A stretch of 64,000 nucleotides of DNA from CF-162 sp963667205. Its GTDB lineage: Bacteria; Chloroflexota; Dehalococcoidia; SM23-28-2; RBG-16-64-32. Positions 41,614-54,181 of this stretch are shown here, in pieces (within the stretch, counting starts at the first letter, position 1; every line of letters begins with the position of its first letter). Under the pieces are notes generated by a model. That model was given only the letters and a program-made list of their open reading frames with translations, was not told the origin of the DNA and did not search any database. The translations under genes and the position numbers were made by a program. The DNA lies in NCBI GenBank assembly GCA_963667205.1, contig OY762959.1:1736001-1800000 (forward strand), given 5' to 3'.

Positions 41614-42680
41614 CGAGGCGGCCGCTCGCCGCCGGCCGGCTCCGGCCGGCTCTCCATCGCCAGCAGGGCCTCCTTGCGCTCGATGCCACCACCGTATCCG
41701 CCGAGGCTGCCATCGTTGCGCACGACGCGATGGCAGGGGATGACGATCCCCACCGGGTTCGTGGCGCAGGCACGGGCGACAGCACGGGCCGCGCGGGGTG
41801 AGCCGATCTCGCGCGCCACCTGCGAGTACGACTTCGTCTCGCCGCGGGCAATGCCGAGGAGCGCGCGCCAGACGCGCATCTGGAACGCCGTCGCCCGGAC
41901 GTCCAGCGGCAGGTCGAGCTTCGTCGTCGCCCCGTCAAGGTAGCGGACGATCTCCCTGACCCAGCCGCGCAAGCCTTCGTCCCGGCGCTCCAGGGTCGCC
42001 TGCGGGAACTCGGCCAGGAGCTTGCCTTCGAGCTGCGCCTCCTCGTCGCCGAGCTTGACGATGCAGACGCCGCGCTCGGTAGCGCCGACGAGCAGCTTGC
42101 CCAGCGCACAGTCCGCCATCTCGTAGCGCACGGTCATCCCCGCGCCGCCCCGGCCGTAGGTGGCCGGCGTCATGCCCAGCACCTCGTCGGACTTCTCGTA
42201 CAGCCGGGAGCCGCTGGGATATCCGGCGTCGTACAGAGCGCGGGTCACGGTGGCGCCCTCGCGCAAGCCGTCCTTGAGCCGGCCCGACCGTGCCAGAGAC
42301 AGGTACTGCCGTGGCGAAACGCCGAGCTCCCGCCGGAAGAGCCGACGCAGGTACTCGCTGCGAAGACCGAGGCGATCGGCGACGGCCGCCAGGGAAGGTT
42401 CGGCTTGCGGATCGCTGTCGAGGAAGGCGCAGGCTTCGGCCAGGTAGCCGGCGCGCGGGGCCGGCGAAGGATCCAGCGGGCGGCAGCGCTTGCAGGCGCG
42501 GAAGCCGGCGGCCTCGGCTTCGTCGGTCGTCCAGTAGAGGACGATGTTCTCCGGCTTGGGCGCGCGGGCCGGGCAGCCGGGCCGGCAGAAGATGCCTGTA
42601 GTGCGCACGGCGATAATGAACGCGGGGCCGGCGTCGTCTACGGTCTGCGGGGGAGTCGTGGCGTCGCTGGTGATGGTCAT
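41610..42680 (-). CDS. ada: Ada-type methylated-DNA repair protein and AraC-family regulator
   Basis: 356 residues from ATG 42680, which has a GTGGAGGT site seven bases upstream. The frame is open 21 codons earlier, but that start has no such site. Domains in order: Ada zinc/phosphotriester domain (about 25-75, Cys ligands in GIFCRPGCPAR and CKRC), AraC-type HTH (about 85-170) and C-terminal O6-methylguanine methyltransferase (about 185-345) with the active-site PCHR in IVIPCHRVV. It repairs methylated DNA and, when methylated, may activate its own transcription. The N-terminal domain begins about 15 residues later than usual but keeps all four Cys. Confidence 0.92.
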   Translation of the reverse strand: MTITSDATTPPQTVDDAGPAFIIAVRTTGIFCRPGCPARAPKPENIVLYWTTDEAEAAGFRACKRCRPLDPSPAPRAGYLAEACAFLDSDPQAEPSLAAVADRLGLRSEYLRRLFRRELGVSPRQYLSLARSGRLKDGLREGATVTRALYDAGYPSGSRLYEKSDEVLGMTPATYGRGGAGMTVRYEMADCALGKLLVGATERGVCIVKLGDEEAQLEGKLLAEFPQATLERRDEGLRGWVREIVRYLDGATTKLDLPLDVRATAFQMRVWRALLGIARGETKSYSQVAREIGSPRAARAVARACATNPVGIVIPCHRVVRNDGSLGGYGGGIERKEALLAMESRPEPAGGERPPR

Positions 42681-42778
42681 GTTGATTACCTCCACTCGCA
42701 CGATAGCGGAGGCGGCGGAGGCCGGGATATCCGCTTTCGGCAACCGAATGCGGGAGGCACCGCGAGAGTGGAAGCCAC

Positions 42779-42807
42779 ACAGTACATGCCTTTGTGGACT
42801 CGGTCAA
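42779..42807 (-). promoter_or_regulatory. Promoter of the ada-EamA operon
   Basis: On the minus strand TTGACC (42802-42807) and TACTGT (42779-42784) are 17 bases apart, leaving a leader of about 90 bases before the ada start. Ada usually binds just upstream of -35; no A/B box was recognised by eye. Confidence 0.5.
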
Positions 42808-42825
42808 TCGGGTGGCTGCGGGCGG

Positions 42826-42854
42826 TTGCTAGCGAGTGGCCGATATTGTATTTT
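42826..42854 (+). promoter_or_regulatory. Promoter of prs
   Basis: TTGCTA (42826-42831) and TATTTT (42849-42854) are 17 bases apart. The start would be about ten bases upstream of the prs GTG, leaving a very short leader in which GAGG serves as a weak ribosome-binding site. Confidence 0.45.
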
Positions 42855-42869
42855 TGAGGCCGGTTCGCT

Positions 42870-43838
<969 letters not shown>

Positions 43839-44000
43839 AGCCGCGCTCGTCGCACACGTCGCCTTCCCTCCCGCTGCTTTAGTCCCCGCGCAGGTGTCAC
43901 CTGTCACGTCGCCCTGCGGTATCATTGATCCGTACGCCCATCGCGCGGACGCTGCGGCAGCAGTTGAGCGCGGCGGTCGGAAGGAGCATAGAGACCCCGA

Positions 44001-46808
<2,808 letters not shown>

Positions 46809-46815
46809 GGACCGC

Positions 46816-47523
46816 ATGAGTCCACAGACCGACACCACCGAAGACATCCACGCGGAGGCGCAGCGTCTCGTCGGCGTGATGCGGGAGTCGGTCGAGAGCG
46901 GCGATCAGCACTGGTTTCACGCCCTGCTCCACGCCGTCCGCAACTGGCCCCTCAGCGGTGAGACGAAGGACGGCCGAGAATACCGCTACCTCGTCGGCGG
47001 CGAGGCGTTCGACTGGCTCCTGCTGGCGGAGCGGCTTTGCGACGAACTGGCCGGCCTCATCCCGGAGGACGAGGCGGAAGCTCTGCTCTTCCACGAGCGG
47101 CTGCCCGTGGAGACGGACGAGGCTGACTTCGAGGAGATGCTGGGCGCGAAGTACAAGCCGCACCTGAACTTCGTCTACGGTGTGCGGGTTGAGGCCGCGC
47201 TCAAGGTCGCCGTTAAGGAAGAGGTGCGCAAAGAGCTCGCCGCGACCCGTGTTTGGGAGAAGAACGGTCACGGCGACGACGAAGCCTTCCAGCGCATCTA
47301 CGGCAGGCCCAGCGCGGAGCTGCTGGCCGAGTTCAAGGCAGGCTCCGGCGGCGCCTCGGATCGCTTCTCTCTTGCCGATCTTTCGGAGTGGCGCTACTGG
47401 CTGTTCCGCTACCGCGTTAAGCACTGCGACCCGGCCAAGGTCGCCAGCGACACCCGCAAGGGCCTGCTGATGCTGCAGGCGCTGGACCGTGCAGCCCGCC
47501 GTCGTTCCGTCGCGCCCGCCTAG
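46816..47523 (+). CDS. Conserved-looking protein of unknown function next to secA
   Basis: 235 residues from the ATG at 46816, seven bases after the secA stop. It is rich in charged residues and Trp, with no signal peptide or membrane helix. Segments such as HWFHALLHAVRNWPLS, YRYLVGGEAFDWLLLAERLC and SEWRYWLFRYRVKHCDPAKVA look like a compact helical domain, but I do not recognise a family. Tight spacing suggests co-expression with secA; the link may only be positional. It is followed by the ilvE promoter. Confidence 0.7.
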   Translation: MSPQTDTTEDIHAEAQRLVGVMRESVESGDQHWFHALLHAVRNWPLSGETKDGREYRYLVGGEAFDWLLLAERLCDELAGLIPEDEAEALLFHERLPVETDEADFEEMLGAKYKPHLNFVYGVRVEAALKVAVKEEVRKELAATRVWEKNGHGDDEAFQRIYGRPSAELLAEFKAGSGGASDRFSLADLSEWRYWLFRYRVKHCDPAKVASDTRKGLLMLQALDRAARRRSVAPA

Positions 47524-47546
47524 CGGGTCGGCGCCTGATCCTGCAT

Positions 47547-47576
47547 TTGCCCTGAATTCGCACGCGTCCGTATAAT
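47547..47576 (+). promoter_or_regulatory. Promoter of ilvE
   Basis: TTGCCC (47547-47552) and a perfect TATAAT (47571-47576) are 18 bases apart, about 36 bases upstream of the ilvE ATG. Confidence 0.65.
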
Positions 47577-47611
47577 GTGGGCCTATCTCCGCAGGAAGGT
47601 GGTCCCCTCAT

Positions 47612-48544
47612 ATGGCGACGCCGTACGCGTATTTCAAGAAAGAGATCGTCCCTCTGTCCGAGGCGAAGATCGGGATCATGACGCACGCGTTCAACTACGG
47701 CACCGGCGTATTCGAGGGGATCCGCGGCAACTGGAACGAAGACGAAGAGCAGCTCTACGTCTTTCGCATGAAGGAGCACTTCGACCGCCTCCGCAAAAGC
47801 TGCAAGATCATGCAGATCGAATTCCCCTATCAGACGGAGGAGCTGGCCTCGCTGGTCACCCAGATCGCGGAGATGTCCGGCTACCGCGAGGACGTCTACC
47901 TGCGGCCGCTGGCCTACAAGAGCGGCGAGGTGCTGGGCGTGCGGCTGCACGACCTGGAGGACGACTTCCTGATCTTCATCGCGCCGTTCGGGCCGTACCT
48001 CGACATCGAAAAGGGCGCCCGCTGCCAGACCTCGAGCTGGCGGCGCGTGGCCGACACCGGCATCCCGGCGCGCGCCAAGATCACCGGCATCTACGCCAAC
48101 TCAGCGCTCGCCAAGACTGAGGCCCAGCTAAACGGCTTCGACGAGGCGATCATGCTGGACGAGCGCGGCCACATCTCGGAAGGTTCTGGCGAGAACATCT
48201 TCGTCGTCATCGACGGCCGCATCTTCACGCCGCCGCCTTCGTCCGACATCCTCGTTGGCATCACCCGCGACACGGTGATGACGCTGGCGCGAGAAGAGCT
48301 GGGTCTGGAAGTCGTCGAGCGCGACATCGACCGCACAGAGCTTTACACGGCGGAGGAGTGCTTCATGACCGGCACCGCCGCCCACGTGACGCCCGTCGTC
48401 GAGCTGGACCGGCGGGCCATCGGCAACGGCGGGATGGGCCCCGTAACCGCCGATCTCGTCAAGCTCTACTTCGGGATCATCACCGGCAAGAACGCCAAAT
48501 ACGCAGACTGGTGCACCCCTTGCTACTCAAAGGTCAAGGCCTAA
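47612..48544 (+). CDS. ilvE: Branched-chain amino acid aminotransferase
   Basis: 310 residues, fold-type IV PLP enzyme. The PLP Lys is in NSALAKTEAQ near residue 170, followed by DEAIMLDERGHISEGSGENIFVV and TGTAAHVTPVVELD. It catalyses the last step of Val, Ile and Leu synthesis (or the first of their breakdown). It is 4 kb from the ilvDBNC-leuA operon and has its own promoter, so it should escape the T-box control of that operon. A GGAAGG site precedes the ATG. Confidence 0.94.
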   Translation: MATPYAYFKKEIVPLSEAKIGIMTHAFNYGTGVFEGIRGNWNEDEEQLYVFRMKEHFDRLRKSCKIMQIEFPYQTEELASLVTQIAEMSGYREDVYLRPLAYKSGEVLGVRLHDLEDDFLIFIAPFGPYLDIEKGARCQTSSWRRVADTGIPARAKITGIYANSALAKTEAQLNGFDEAIMLDERGHISEGSGENIFVVIDGRIFTPPPSSDILVGITRDTVMTLAREELGLEVVERDIDRTELYTAEECFMTGTAAHVTPVVELDRRAIGNGGMGPVTADLVKLYFGIITGKNAKYADWCTPCYSKVKA

Positions 48545-49443
48545 CGATCGAGCGGCCGTCCCGCGCTGCGGGAACGGCCATCGGCACCTTCCTCTTCGCG
48601 GTCGCACTCGTGCTTGCCGTCGCGCTTCTGGTGCGGGCGCTCAGCTGGCCGGCTTCGTGGCCGGGTTTCCTGGCGTACCTTGGCGCTGGCGTGCTGGCGG
48701 CGCTCGCCGCCGCGTTCGGGTTCTGGGCGTGGGCCTGCTCGACCATTCGCTACGTCATCGATCATCACGGACTCTCGGTCCGCTGGGGTCCGGTCACCCA
48801 CTTCCTGCCGATGTCGTCGATCACTGCGGTGACGCCTGCAACGGAGGAGATGCGGCCGCGGATCAAGGGCGTCGGCTGGTGGGGCTACCACATCGGCAGC
48901 GGCGAGGTGGAGGGCGTCGGCCCGGTCGCCTTCTTCTCCACGCATCGATCTGCGCGCAAGCTCGTCTACGTGCGCACGGCGGCGGTCGCCTACGGGCTGA
49001 GCCCGCAAGACCCCGAGCGCTTTGCCGCCGAGATCGAGCGTCTCCGCGGTGCCGGCAACGATGATGGGACGCTGGCGGCGACGATCCACCGCGAGCCGAT
49101 CGCCGCCCACCCGATCTGGGCCGACCGGGCAGCACAGTACCTGGCGCTGGCGGCGATCGGCCTGAACGCCGCGCTCTGGGGTTACGTGCTTGCTGTGTAC
49201 CCGGACCTGAACAACGAAATCACAATCGAATTCCCACCGATCGGCGACATCACGACGTTGCACGAACGCTCGGATATTCTGACGATACCGGCAACCGCCA
49301 GCGCGATCCTCGGCGTAAACCTCTTAGCGGGGCTGATATTCGAGTGGAAAGAGCGCGCGGCGACCTACCTGGTACTCAGCGCGACGCTGCTCTTGCAGGC
49401 GCTCTTCTTCATCGGCACGGTGGTCGCCGTCGTCAACGCCTGA
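48511..49443 (+). CDS. Membrane protein with bacterial PH-like domain
   Basis: About 310 residues; the start is uncertain because no ATG exists near the expected N-terminus. GTG 48511 or TTG 48520, both overlapping the end of ilvE, are the candidates. Two membrane helices (about 25-45 and 50-75) lead into a PH-like domain (STIRYVIDHHGLSVRWGPVTHFLP and GVGWWGYHIGSGEVEGVGP, ending LSPQDPERFAAEIERLR). Two or three more helices follow near the C-terminus. The bPH_5-type domain occurs in membrane proteins of unknown function. It appears to be translationally coupled to ilvE. Confidence 0.65.
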   Translation: MHPLLLKGQGLTIERPSRAAGTAIGTFLFAVALVLAVALLVRALSWPASWPGFLAYLGAGVLAALAAAFGFWAWACSTIRYVIDHHGLSVRWGPVTHFLPMSSITAVTPATEEMRPRIKGVGWWGYHIGSGEVEGVGPVAFFSTHRSARKLVYVRTAAVAYGLSPQDPERFAAEIERLRGAGNDDGTLAATIHREPIAAHPIWADRAAQYLALAAIGLNAALWGYVLAVYPDLNNEITIEFPPIGDITTLHERSDILTIPATASAILGVNLLAGLIFEWKERAATYLVLSATLLLQALFFIGTVVAVVNA

Positions 49444-49451
49444 GACGCCTC

Positions 49452-50354
49452 ATGCCGCGACTGATCGCAGGCCTCATCGCCGCCGGCGCAGCGTTGTTGC
49501 TCATCGCCTGCGGCGGCGACAGCGACGGTGGTGCCGGGGATGCCGTGGCCAGCTCGACGGCGACAGAGCTCCCGACAGGCTCCGTCCCAACCGAGACACC
49601 GACACCGGAGGCGGCGGGACCGCGGCCGCTCTACCTGGCGCTCGGCGACTCGCTCTCCGCCGGCATCGGCGCGTCGGACGAGACGTCGCGCGGGTGGGTC
49701 GGGCTGGTGGGCGCGGCGCTGCCGGGCTGGGAGCTGCTGAACCTCGGCGTGTCCGGCGATGACAGCGGCGAGCTGCTGTTCGGCGGTCCACTCGACGAGG
49801 GGCTGCGCCAGATCGAGTCGCGAGCAGCCGACGGCGAACCGGGCAACGACGTCGAGCTGATCACGCTCGAGATCGGTGGCAACGATCTGCTCGACATCTA
49901 CTTCGGCCTCGTGTTCCCCGGCGATTGTCCGAGCGTCATCGAGGCCCTCCAGCGGGAGTTCTGCGTGAGCGCCTTCGAGAGCGCGCTCGTCGACTATCGC
50001 GCCAACCTCACGCTCACGAGCGGCCGGCTGACGGCGGCCGCACCGGAGACGCCGCTCCTACTGATGACGATCTACAGCCCGTTCTCGGGCGACGCTTCCA
50101 CGATCGACGAGCTGGGCGTGCTGGCTCTCGAAGGGCAGGCGGGGTCGCCGTTTCCGGAGGGCCTGAACGACATCATCCGCGAAGTCGCGGCGGAGGCAGG
50201 CGTCACCGTTGTCGACTGGTACGAGCTGTTCCTCGGCAAGCAGTCGGAGTACATCGCCTTCGATCTCATTCACCCCAACGACACCGGACACGCCGTCATG
50301 GCGGAGGCCGTGATCGAGGCGATGGCGCTGGCCGGCCTGCCGGTCGTAGACTAG
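49452..50354 (+). CDS. SGNH/GDSL hydrolase lipoprotein
   Basis: 300 residues from ATG 49452. A lipoprotein signal (LIAAGAALLLIACGG, lipobox Cys near 19) is followed by a Thr/Glu/Pro linker to about residue 55. The SGNH fold begins with ALGDSLSAGIG (nucleophile Ser), then block II Gly in LLNLGVSGDDSG, block III EIGGNDLLD (Asn) and block V DLIHPND (Asp and His). It is probably an esterase/lipase anchored outside the cytoplasmic membrane. It lies eight bases after the PH-domain gene. Confidence 0.88.
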   Translation: MPRLIAGLIAAGAALLLIACGGDSDGGAGDAVASSTATELPTGSVPTETPTPEAAGPRPLYLALGDSLSAGIGASDETSRGWVGLVGAALPGWELLNLGVSGDDSGELLFGGPLDEGLRQIESRAADGEPGNDVELITLEIGGNDLLDIYFGLVFPGDCPSVIEALQREFCVSAFESALVDYRANLTLTSGRLTAAAPETPLLLMTIYSPFSGDASTIDELGVLALEGQAGSPFPEGLNDIIREVAAEAGVTVVDWYELFLGKQSEYIAFDLIHPNDTGHAVMAEAVIEAMALAGLPVVD

Positions 50355-50358
50355 CCGC

Positions 50359-51579
50359 GTGAACGCTTACGATGTCATCGTTGCCGGGGCCGGGCCGGCC
50401 GGCACTACCGCGGCGCGCTTGCTCGCCGAACGAGGCGCCCGCGTGCTTCTGCTGGACAAGCAGCGCTTCCCGCGGGACAAGCCCTGCGGCGGCGGCGTCA
50501 CGCTGCGGGCGGCCGCCCTGCAGGAGATCGACCTTTCGCCTGTGGTCGAGCGCACGGTCCACGGCGTGCGCTTCACGCTTCGATTGGGCGAGCCGTTTGA
50601 CCGTCGCTTCGAGCAGCCGCTGACGTACATGACCCAACGCTGCCGGCTCGACGCCCACCTGGCAGAGCGTGCGGCTGAGGCCGGCGCGGAGTTCCACGAC
50701 GGCGTCGCCCTGCGCGAGATCGACGCGGGTTTCGCCGAGGCGTCGGCGTTCAACCGGACTGTCCGCACGGCGAGCGACTCTTACACCGCGCGTGTCCTCA
50801 TCGGCGCGGACGGCGCGAACGGCCTTGTTGGGCGCACGATGGGCCTGCGAACGGAGTATGAGGAGGCGGTGGCGCTGGAGGGCAACGTCCCCTACACGCA
50901 GGACATCCCGGAGGACTGGCGAGATGTCGTCGGGCTGGACCTGGGTGGCATGGCCGGTGGCTACGGTTGGGTCTTCCCGAAGGGGGACCACCTGAACGTC
51001 GGCGTTGGCGCCTGGAAGTACGCCGGCTTCACTCTGCGCCCGAAGCTCTTCGAGCTGGCCCGCCGCTACGGCTTCGCGGAGTCGTCGGTCGAGAACCTGC
51101 GCGGCCATCACCTGCCGGTGCGCCTTCCCGGATCGCCGATCGCGCGCGGCGGCGTCGCCGTCGTGGGCGATGCCGCCGGGCTCGTCGACCCGCTTTCGGG
51201 CGAGGGAATCCACATGGCGTTCGCCAGCGGCAGGCTCGCCGCCGACGAAGCGCTGCGCGTCCTCTCCGGCGAGGCGGCCGACATGAGCGGCTACGAGGCC
51301 GCCGTGGACCGCGAGCTGCAGACGGAGCTGACGGTGTCCCGGCGGCTGCAGGAGATCTTCACCCTCGCGCCGCCGCCGTACCTGGCGATGATGCGCCGCA
51401 GCGACCTGTTCTGGCGCTTCTTCTGCCACCTCATCCGCGGCGAGCTCACGTACCTCGACTTTGTGCGCATGATCGGGCCGCTGCGGTTGGCGATGGACTT
51501 CCTCGCGGGCGTCGCGGAGAAGCGCCGGCTGGGCCGCGTACAGTCCGGCCTGCGCTTCATGGCGGCCGCGGGGCGGTAG
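50359..51579 (+). CDS. Geranylgeranyl reductase-like FAD flavoprotein
   Basis: 406 residues from a GTG start, four bases after the lipoprotein stop. The FAD dinucleotide motif is VAGAGPAGTTAARLLAERGA at the N-terminus, IGADGANG near 152, and the second FAD contact VVGDAAGLVDPLSGEGIHMA near 275. This is the geranylgeranyl-reductase group, which saturates isoprenoid chains of menaquinones, chlorophylls or lipids; related halogenase-type monooxygenases are an alternative. The CGGGVTLRAAAL segment near 42-55 favours the reductase group. It lies between two lipoprotein genes in a tight run. Confidence 0.82.
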   Translation: MNAYDVIVAGAGPAGTTAARLLAERGARVLLLDKQRFPRDKPCGGGVTLRAAALQEIDLSPVVERTVHGVRFTLRLGEPFDRRFEQPLTYMTQRCRLDAHLAERAAEAGAEFHDGVALREIDAGFAEASAFNRTVRTASDSYTARVLIGADGANGLVGRTMGLRTEYEEAVALEGNVPYTQDIPEDWRDVVGLDLGGMAGGYGWVFPKGDHLNVGVGAWKYAGFTLRPKLFELARRYGFAESSVENLRGHHLPVRLPGSPIARGGVAVVGDAAGLVDPLSGEGIHMAFASGRLAADEALRVLSGEAADMSGYEAAVDRELQTELTVSRRLQEIFTLAPPPYLAMMRRSDLFWRFFCHLIRGELTYLDFVRMIGPLRLAMDFLAGVAEKRRLGRVQSGLRFMAAAGR

Positions 51580-51582
51580 CGC

Positions 51583-52053
51583 GTGCGGTTCGCCGGCGCG
51601 CTGGCGTGCGGCTTGCTCGTCGCACTCGCGCTGACGGCCGGCTGCGGTGACGACTCCGGCGGGGGGTCCGGGCCGTACACGGAGACGCTCCACTTCACGC
51701 GCGCCGGCCAAGACGTCACGCTGCTCGTCGAGGTAGCGGACGAATCCGCCGAACGCTCGCAGGGCCTGATGAACCGCCAGTCGATGCCGGAGGACGCCGG
51801 CATGCTCTTCGCCTGGCCGGCCGACACGTCGAGCGGCTTCTGGATGCGGGACACCCTGATCCCGCTGTCGATCGCGTTTGTTACCTCAGGCGGCGTGGTC
51901 ATCGACATCCAGGACATGGAGCTGTTGTCCGAGGAGCTAACGAACGCGCCGCGGCCGTACCGCTACGCCGTTGAGGTCAACCAGGGCTGGTTCGGCGACA
52001 ACGGTGTGCGAGTGGACGATCTCCTGCAACTTCCCGTCGGCGTCGGTCCGTAG
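51583..52053 (+). CDS. DUF192-family lipoprotein
   Basis: 156 residues from a GTG start, three bases after the flavoprotein stop. Signal with lipobox LTAGC (Cys near 22), then a DUF192 domain (about 35-155): ESAERSQGLMNRQSMPEDAGMLFAW, SGFWMRDTLIPLSIAFV and the closing VEVNQGWFGDNGV. The function of the family is unknown; extracytoplasmic by prediction. It is the last gene before the ilv T-box promoter. Confidence 0.88.
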   Translation: MRFAGALACGLLVALALTAGCGDDSGGGSGPYTETLHFTRAGQDVTLLVEVADESAERSQGLMNRQSMPEDAGMLFAWPADTSSGFWMRDTLIPLSIAFVTSGGVVIDIQDMELLSEELTNAPRPYRYAVEVNQGWFGDNGVRVDDLLQLPVGVGP

Positions 52054-52061
52054 CTGTCGCC

Positions 52062-52091
52062 TTGACGGGCCGACTTATCAGCACATACAAT
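52062..52091 (+). promoter_or_regulatory. Promoter of the ilv-leu operon
   Basis: TTGACG (52062-52067) and TACAAT (52086-52091) are 18 bases apart, nine bases after the preceding stop codon. Transcription would start near 52098, just ahead of the T-box leader. Confidence 0.7.
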
Positions 52092-52117
52092 GCCATCACC
52101 TTTCGCCTGCTCTTAGC

Positions 52118-52366
52118 GGGGCAGGTGTAGTAGCGGCTTCGATAGGGAGCCAGTAGCGGTAGTCGGTTCAAGAGAGCCGGGGTTAGCTGAGAGCCCGGTA
52201 GCAGAGACGCCGCGAAGTCGCCCTTGAGCCACAGGGTCGAACCGGTCCAGTAGGCCCCGTCGGGTGCGCCCGTTATAGCGTTCCGAGAGCCCCGATCTGA
52301 TCGGGGAATAAGGGTGGTACCGCGAGACCTCAGAGTCCCGTCCCTTCAAGGGGACGGGTTTTTTAG
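52118..52366 (+). promoter_or_regulatory. T-box leader (valine-type specifier) controlling ilvDBNC-leuA
   Basis: The canonical T-box sequence AATAAGGGTGGTACCGCG is at 52307-52324 and an intrinsic terminator (CCCGTCCC/GGGACGGG, then six T) at 52337-52364. Stem I can be drawn by hand: GGCTT/GAGCC with a kink-turn-like CGAT/T, AGGG/CCCT, an internal loop with AGTA opposite GAAGTCG, a GCGG/CCGC helix and the distal AGAGAGCC...GAGAGC loop. After the loop-E GAA the specifier codon reads GTC (Val), followed by a purine as expected. The UGGU bulge needs discriminator A, which fits tRNA-Val. Uncharged tRNA should favour the antiterminator. Confidence 0.9.
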
Positions 52367-52381
52367 TGCAAGGAAGTAGCG

Positions 52382-54091
52382 ATGGTGACGAACGACACGC
52401 CAACGACACAACCGAAGACGCGCCCGAGCGACATCGTCTACCGGGGCGGATACGCACGCGCTCCGGCACGCAGCTACATGCGCGCCATGGGCCTGACCGA
52501 CGAAGACCTGGCGAAGCCGATCATCGGCGTCGCCAGCTGCTGGAACGAGGCCACGCCCTGCAACTCGGCGCTGGACCGCATGGCCGACTGGGCGAAGCAA
52601 GGCGTTTCGGCCGGCGGCGGCACACCGCGAGAGTTTACGACGATCGCCGTGACCGACGGCATCTCGATGGGCTACGAAGGGATGAAGGCGTCACTCGTCA
52701 GCCGAGAAGTGATCGCCGACTCGGTCGAGCTGATGATCTTCGCGCACGGCTACGACGCGCTGGTCGGTGTGGCAGGCTGCGACAAGAGCCTGCCCGGGAT
52801 GATCATGGCGATGGGACGCCTGAACGTACCTTCGGTCTTCCTCTACGGCGGCTCGATCTTGCCCGGCAAGTGGCAAGGCCGCGACGTCACAATCCAGGAC
52901 GTCTTCGAGAGTGTCGGCGCGGTCGAAGCCGGCCGCATGACGGAGGTCGAGCAGAAAGAGCTGGAGTCGGTTGCCTGTCCGGGCGATGGCGCCTGCGGCG
53001 GCATGTACACCGCGAACACAATGGCCTGCGCGAGCGAGGCCCTGGGTATCGCGCTCCCGTTCAGCGCCTCTATGCCCGCCACAGACCAGGCACGCACGGA
53101 GCTTTGTCGCTGGGCCGGCAGCAGTGTGATGTCGCTGTTGGAGAAGGACATCCGTCCGCGCGACATCCTTACCGCCGACGCGTTCGCGAACGCCATCGCG
53201 GTCGTCGTCGCGATCGGCGGCTCAACGAACGCCGCGCTGCACCTGCCCGCGATCGCCCATGAGGTCGGCATCGAGGTAACGCTGGACGACATCGACACGA
53301 TCGCCCGACGGATCCCGCACATCGCCGACATGCGGCCGGGCGGCCGCTTCGTGCAGGCCGATCTGCACACCGCCGGCGGCACACCGCGCGTGATGAAGGA
53401 GCTGCTGGACGCCGGTCTCCTGCACGGCGAGTGCATGACCGTCACCGGCAAGACGATGGCGGAGAACCTGAAAGACCTCGTGTTTGACTCAGCGCCTTCC
53501 GCCAACGGAGACGTCGTCGTCCCGCTGGACAGGGCGCTCGAGCCGGTTGGGACGATGGTCGTGCTCAAGGGCAACCTGGCCCCCGAAGGCTCAGTGATGA
53601 AGACGAGCGGAGTCAAGAAGACGAAGCACTCCGGCCCGGCCCGCGTCTTCGACCGCGAAGAGGACGCCTTCGAGGCCGTCCGCCGGCGCGAGATCAAGTC
53701 CGGCGACGTCGTCGTCATCCGCTACGAAGGCCCGAAGGGCGGCCCCGGCATGCGCGAGATGCTCGCCGTCACGGCCGCGCTCTCCGGCCAGGGGATGGAC
53801 GAAGACGTGGCCCTGATCACTGACGGCCGCTTCTCCGGCGCGACCCGCGGCTTCACGGCCGGACACATTTCGCCGGAGGCGGCAGTCGGCGGCCCGATCG
53901 CGCTAATCCAGGAAGGCGACACGATCAGCTTTGACATTCCTGACCGGCAGATTCAGCTCGAAGTGAGCGACGAGGAGTTGCAGCGGCGTCTTAGCCAGTG
54001 GACAGCCCCGGAACCGAGATACACGACCGGGGCCCTGGCCAAGTACGCCCGTCTCGTATCGTCCGCCTCGCGCGGAGCCGTCTGCAGCTAG
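52382..54091 (+). CDS. ilvD: Dihydroxy-acid dehydratase
   Basis: 569 residues. Fe-S cluster Cys are in ASCWNEATPCN, GCDKSLPGM and CPGDGACGGMYTANTM, and the GDVVVIRYEGPKGGPGM and GRFSGATRGFTAGHISPEA blocks are standard. It dehydrates dihydroxyvalerates to 2-oxo acids in Val/Ile synthesis. It is the first gene behind the T-box, with an AAGGAAG site six bases before ATG. Confidence 0.97.
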   Translation: MVTNDTPTTQPKTRPSDIVYRGGYARAPARSYMRAMGLTDEDLAKPIIGVASCWNEATPCNSALDRMADWAKQGVSAGGGTPREFTTIAVTDGISMGYEGMKASLVSREVIADSVELMIFAHGYDALVGVAGCDKSLPGMIMAMGRLNVPSVFLYGGSILPGKWQGRDVTIQDVFESVGAVEAGRMTEVEQKELESVACPGDGACGGMYTANTMACASEALGIALPFSASMPATDQARTELCRWAGSSVMSLLEKDIRPRDILTADAFANAIAVVVAIGGSTNAALHLPAIAHEVGIEVTLDDIDTIARRIPHIADMRPGGRFVQADLHTAGGTPRVMKELLDAGLLHGECMTVTGKTMAENLKDLVFDSAPSANGDVVVPLDRALEPVGTMVVLKGNLAPEGSVMKTSGVKKTKHSGPARVFDREEDAFEAVRRREIKSGDVVVIRYEGPKGGPGMREMLAVTAALSGQGMDEDVALITDGRFSGATRGFTAGHISPEAAVGGPIALIQEGDTISFDIPDRQIQLEVSDEELQRRLSQWTAPEPRYTTGALAKYARLVSSASRGAVCS

Positions 54092-54181
54092 CGGCGGCCT
54101 GGCGCAGGAAGATGCTACGAAATGCCACTTTGAGGCGTCTATAACCCCGAATAGGGAAATCGATTGGAAGGAAACCAAGTC

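Noticed and set aside
42681..42743. Longer start of the Ada protein at 42743
   Set aside because: ATG 42680 has a strong GTGGAGGT ribosome-binding site at good spacing; the upstream start has none.
50296..51711. A 471-codon minus-strand frame opposite the geranylgeranyl-reductase-like gene
   Set aside because: Antisense to well-conserved FAD motifs; low-complexity Arg/Ala composition.
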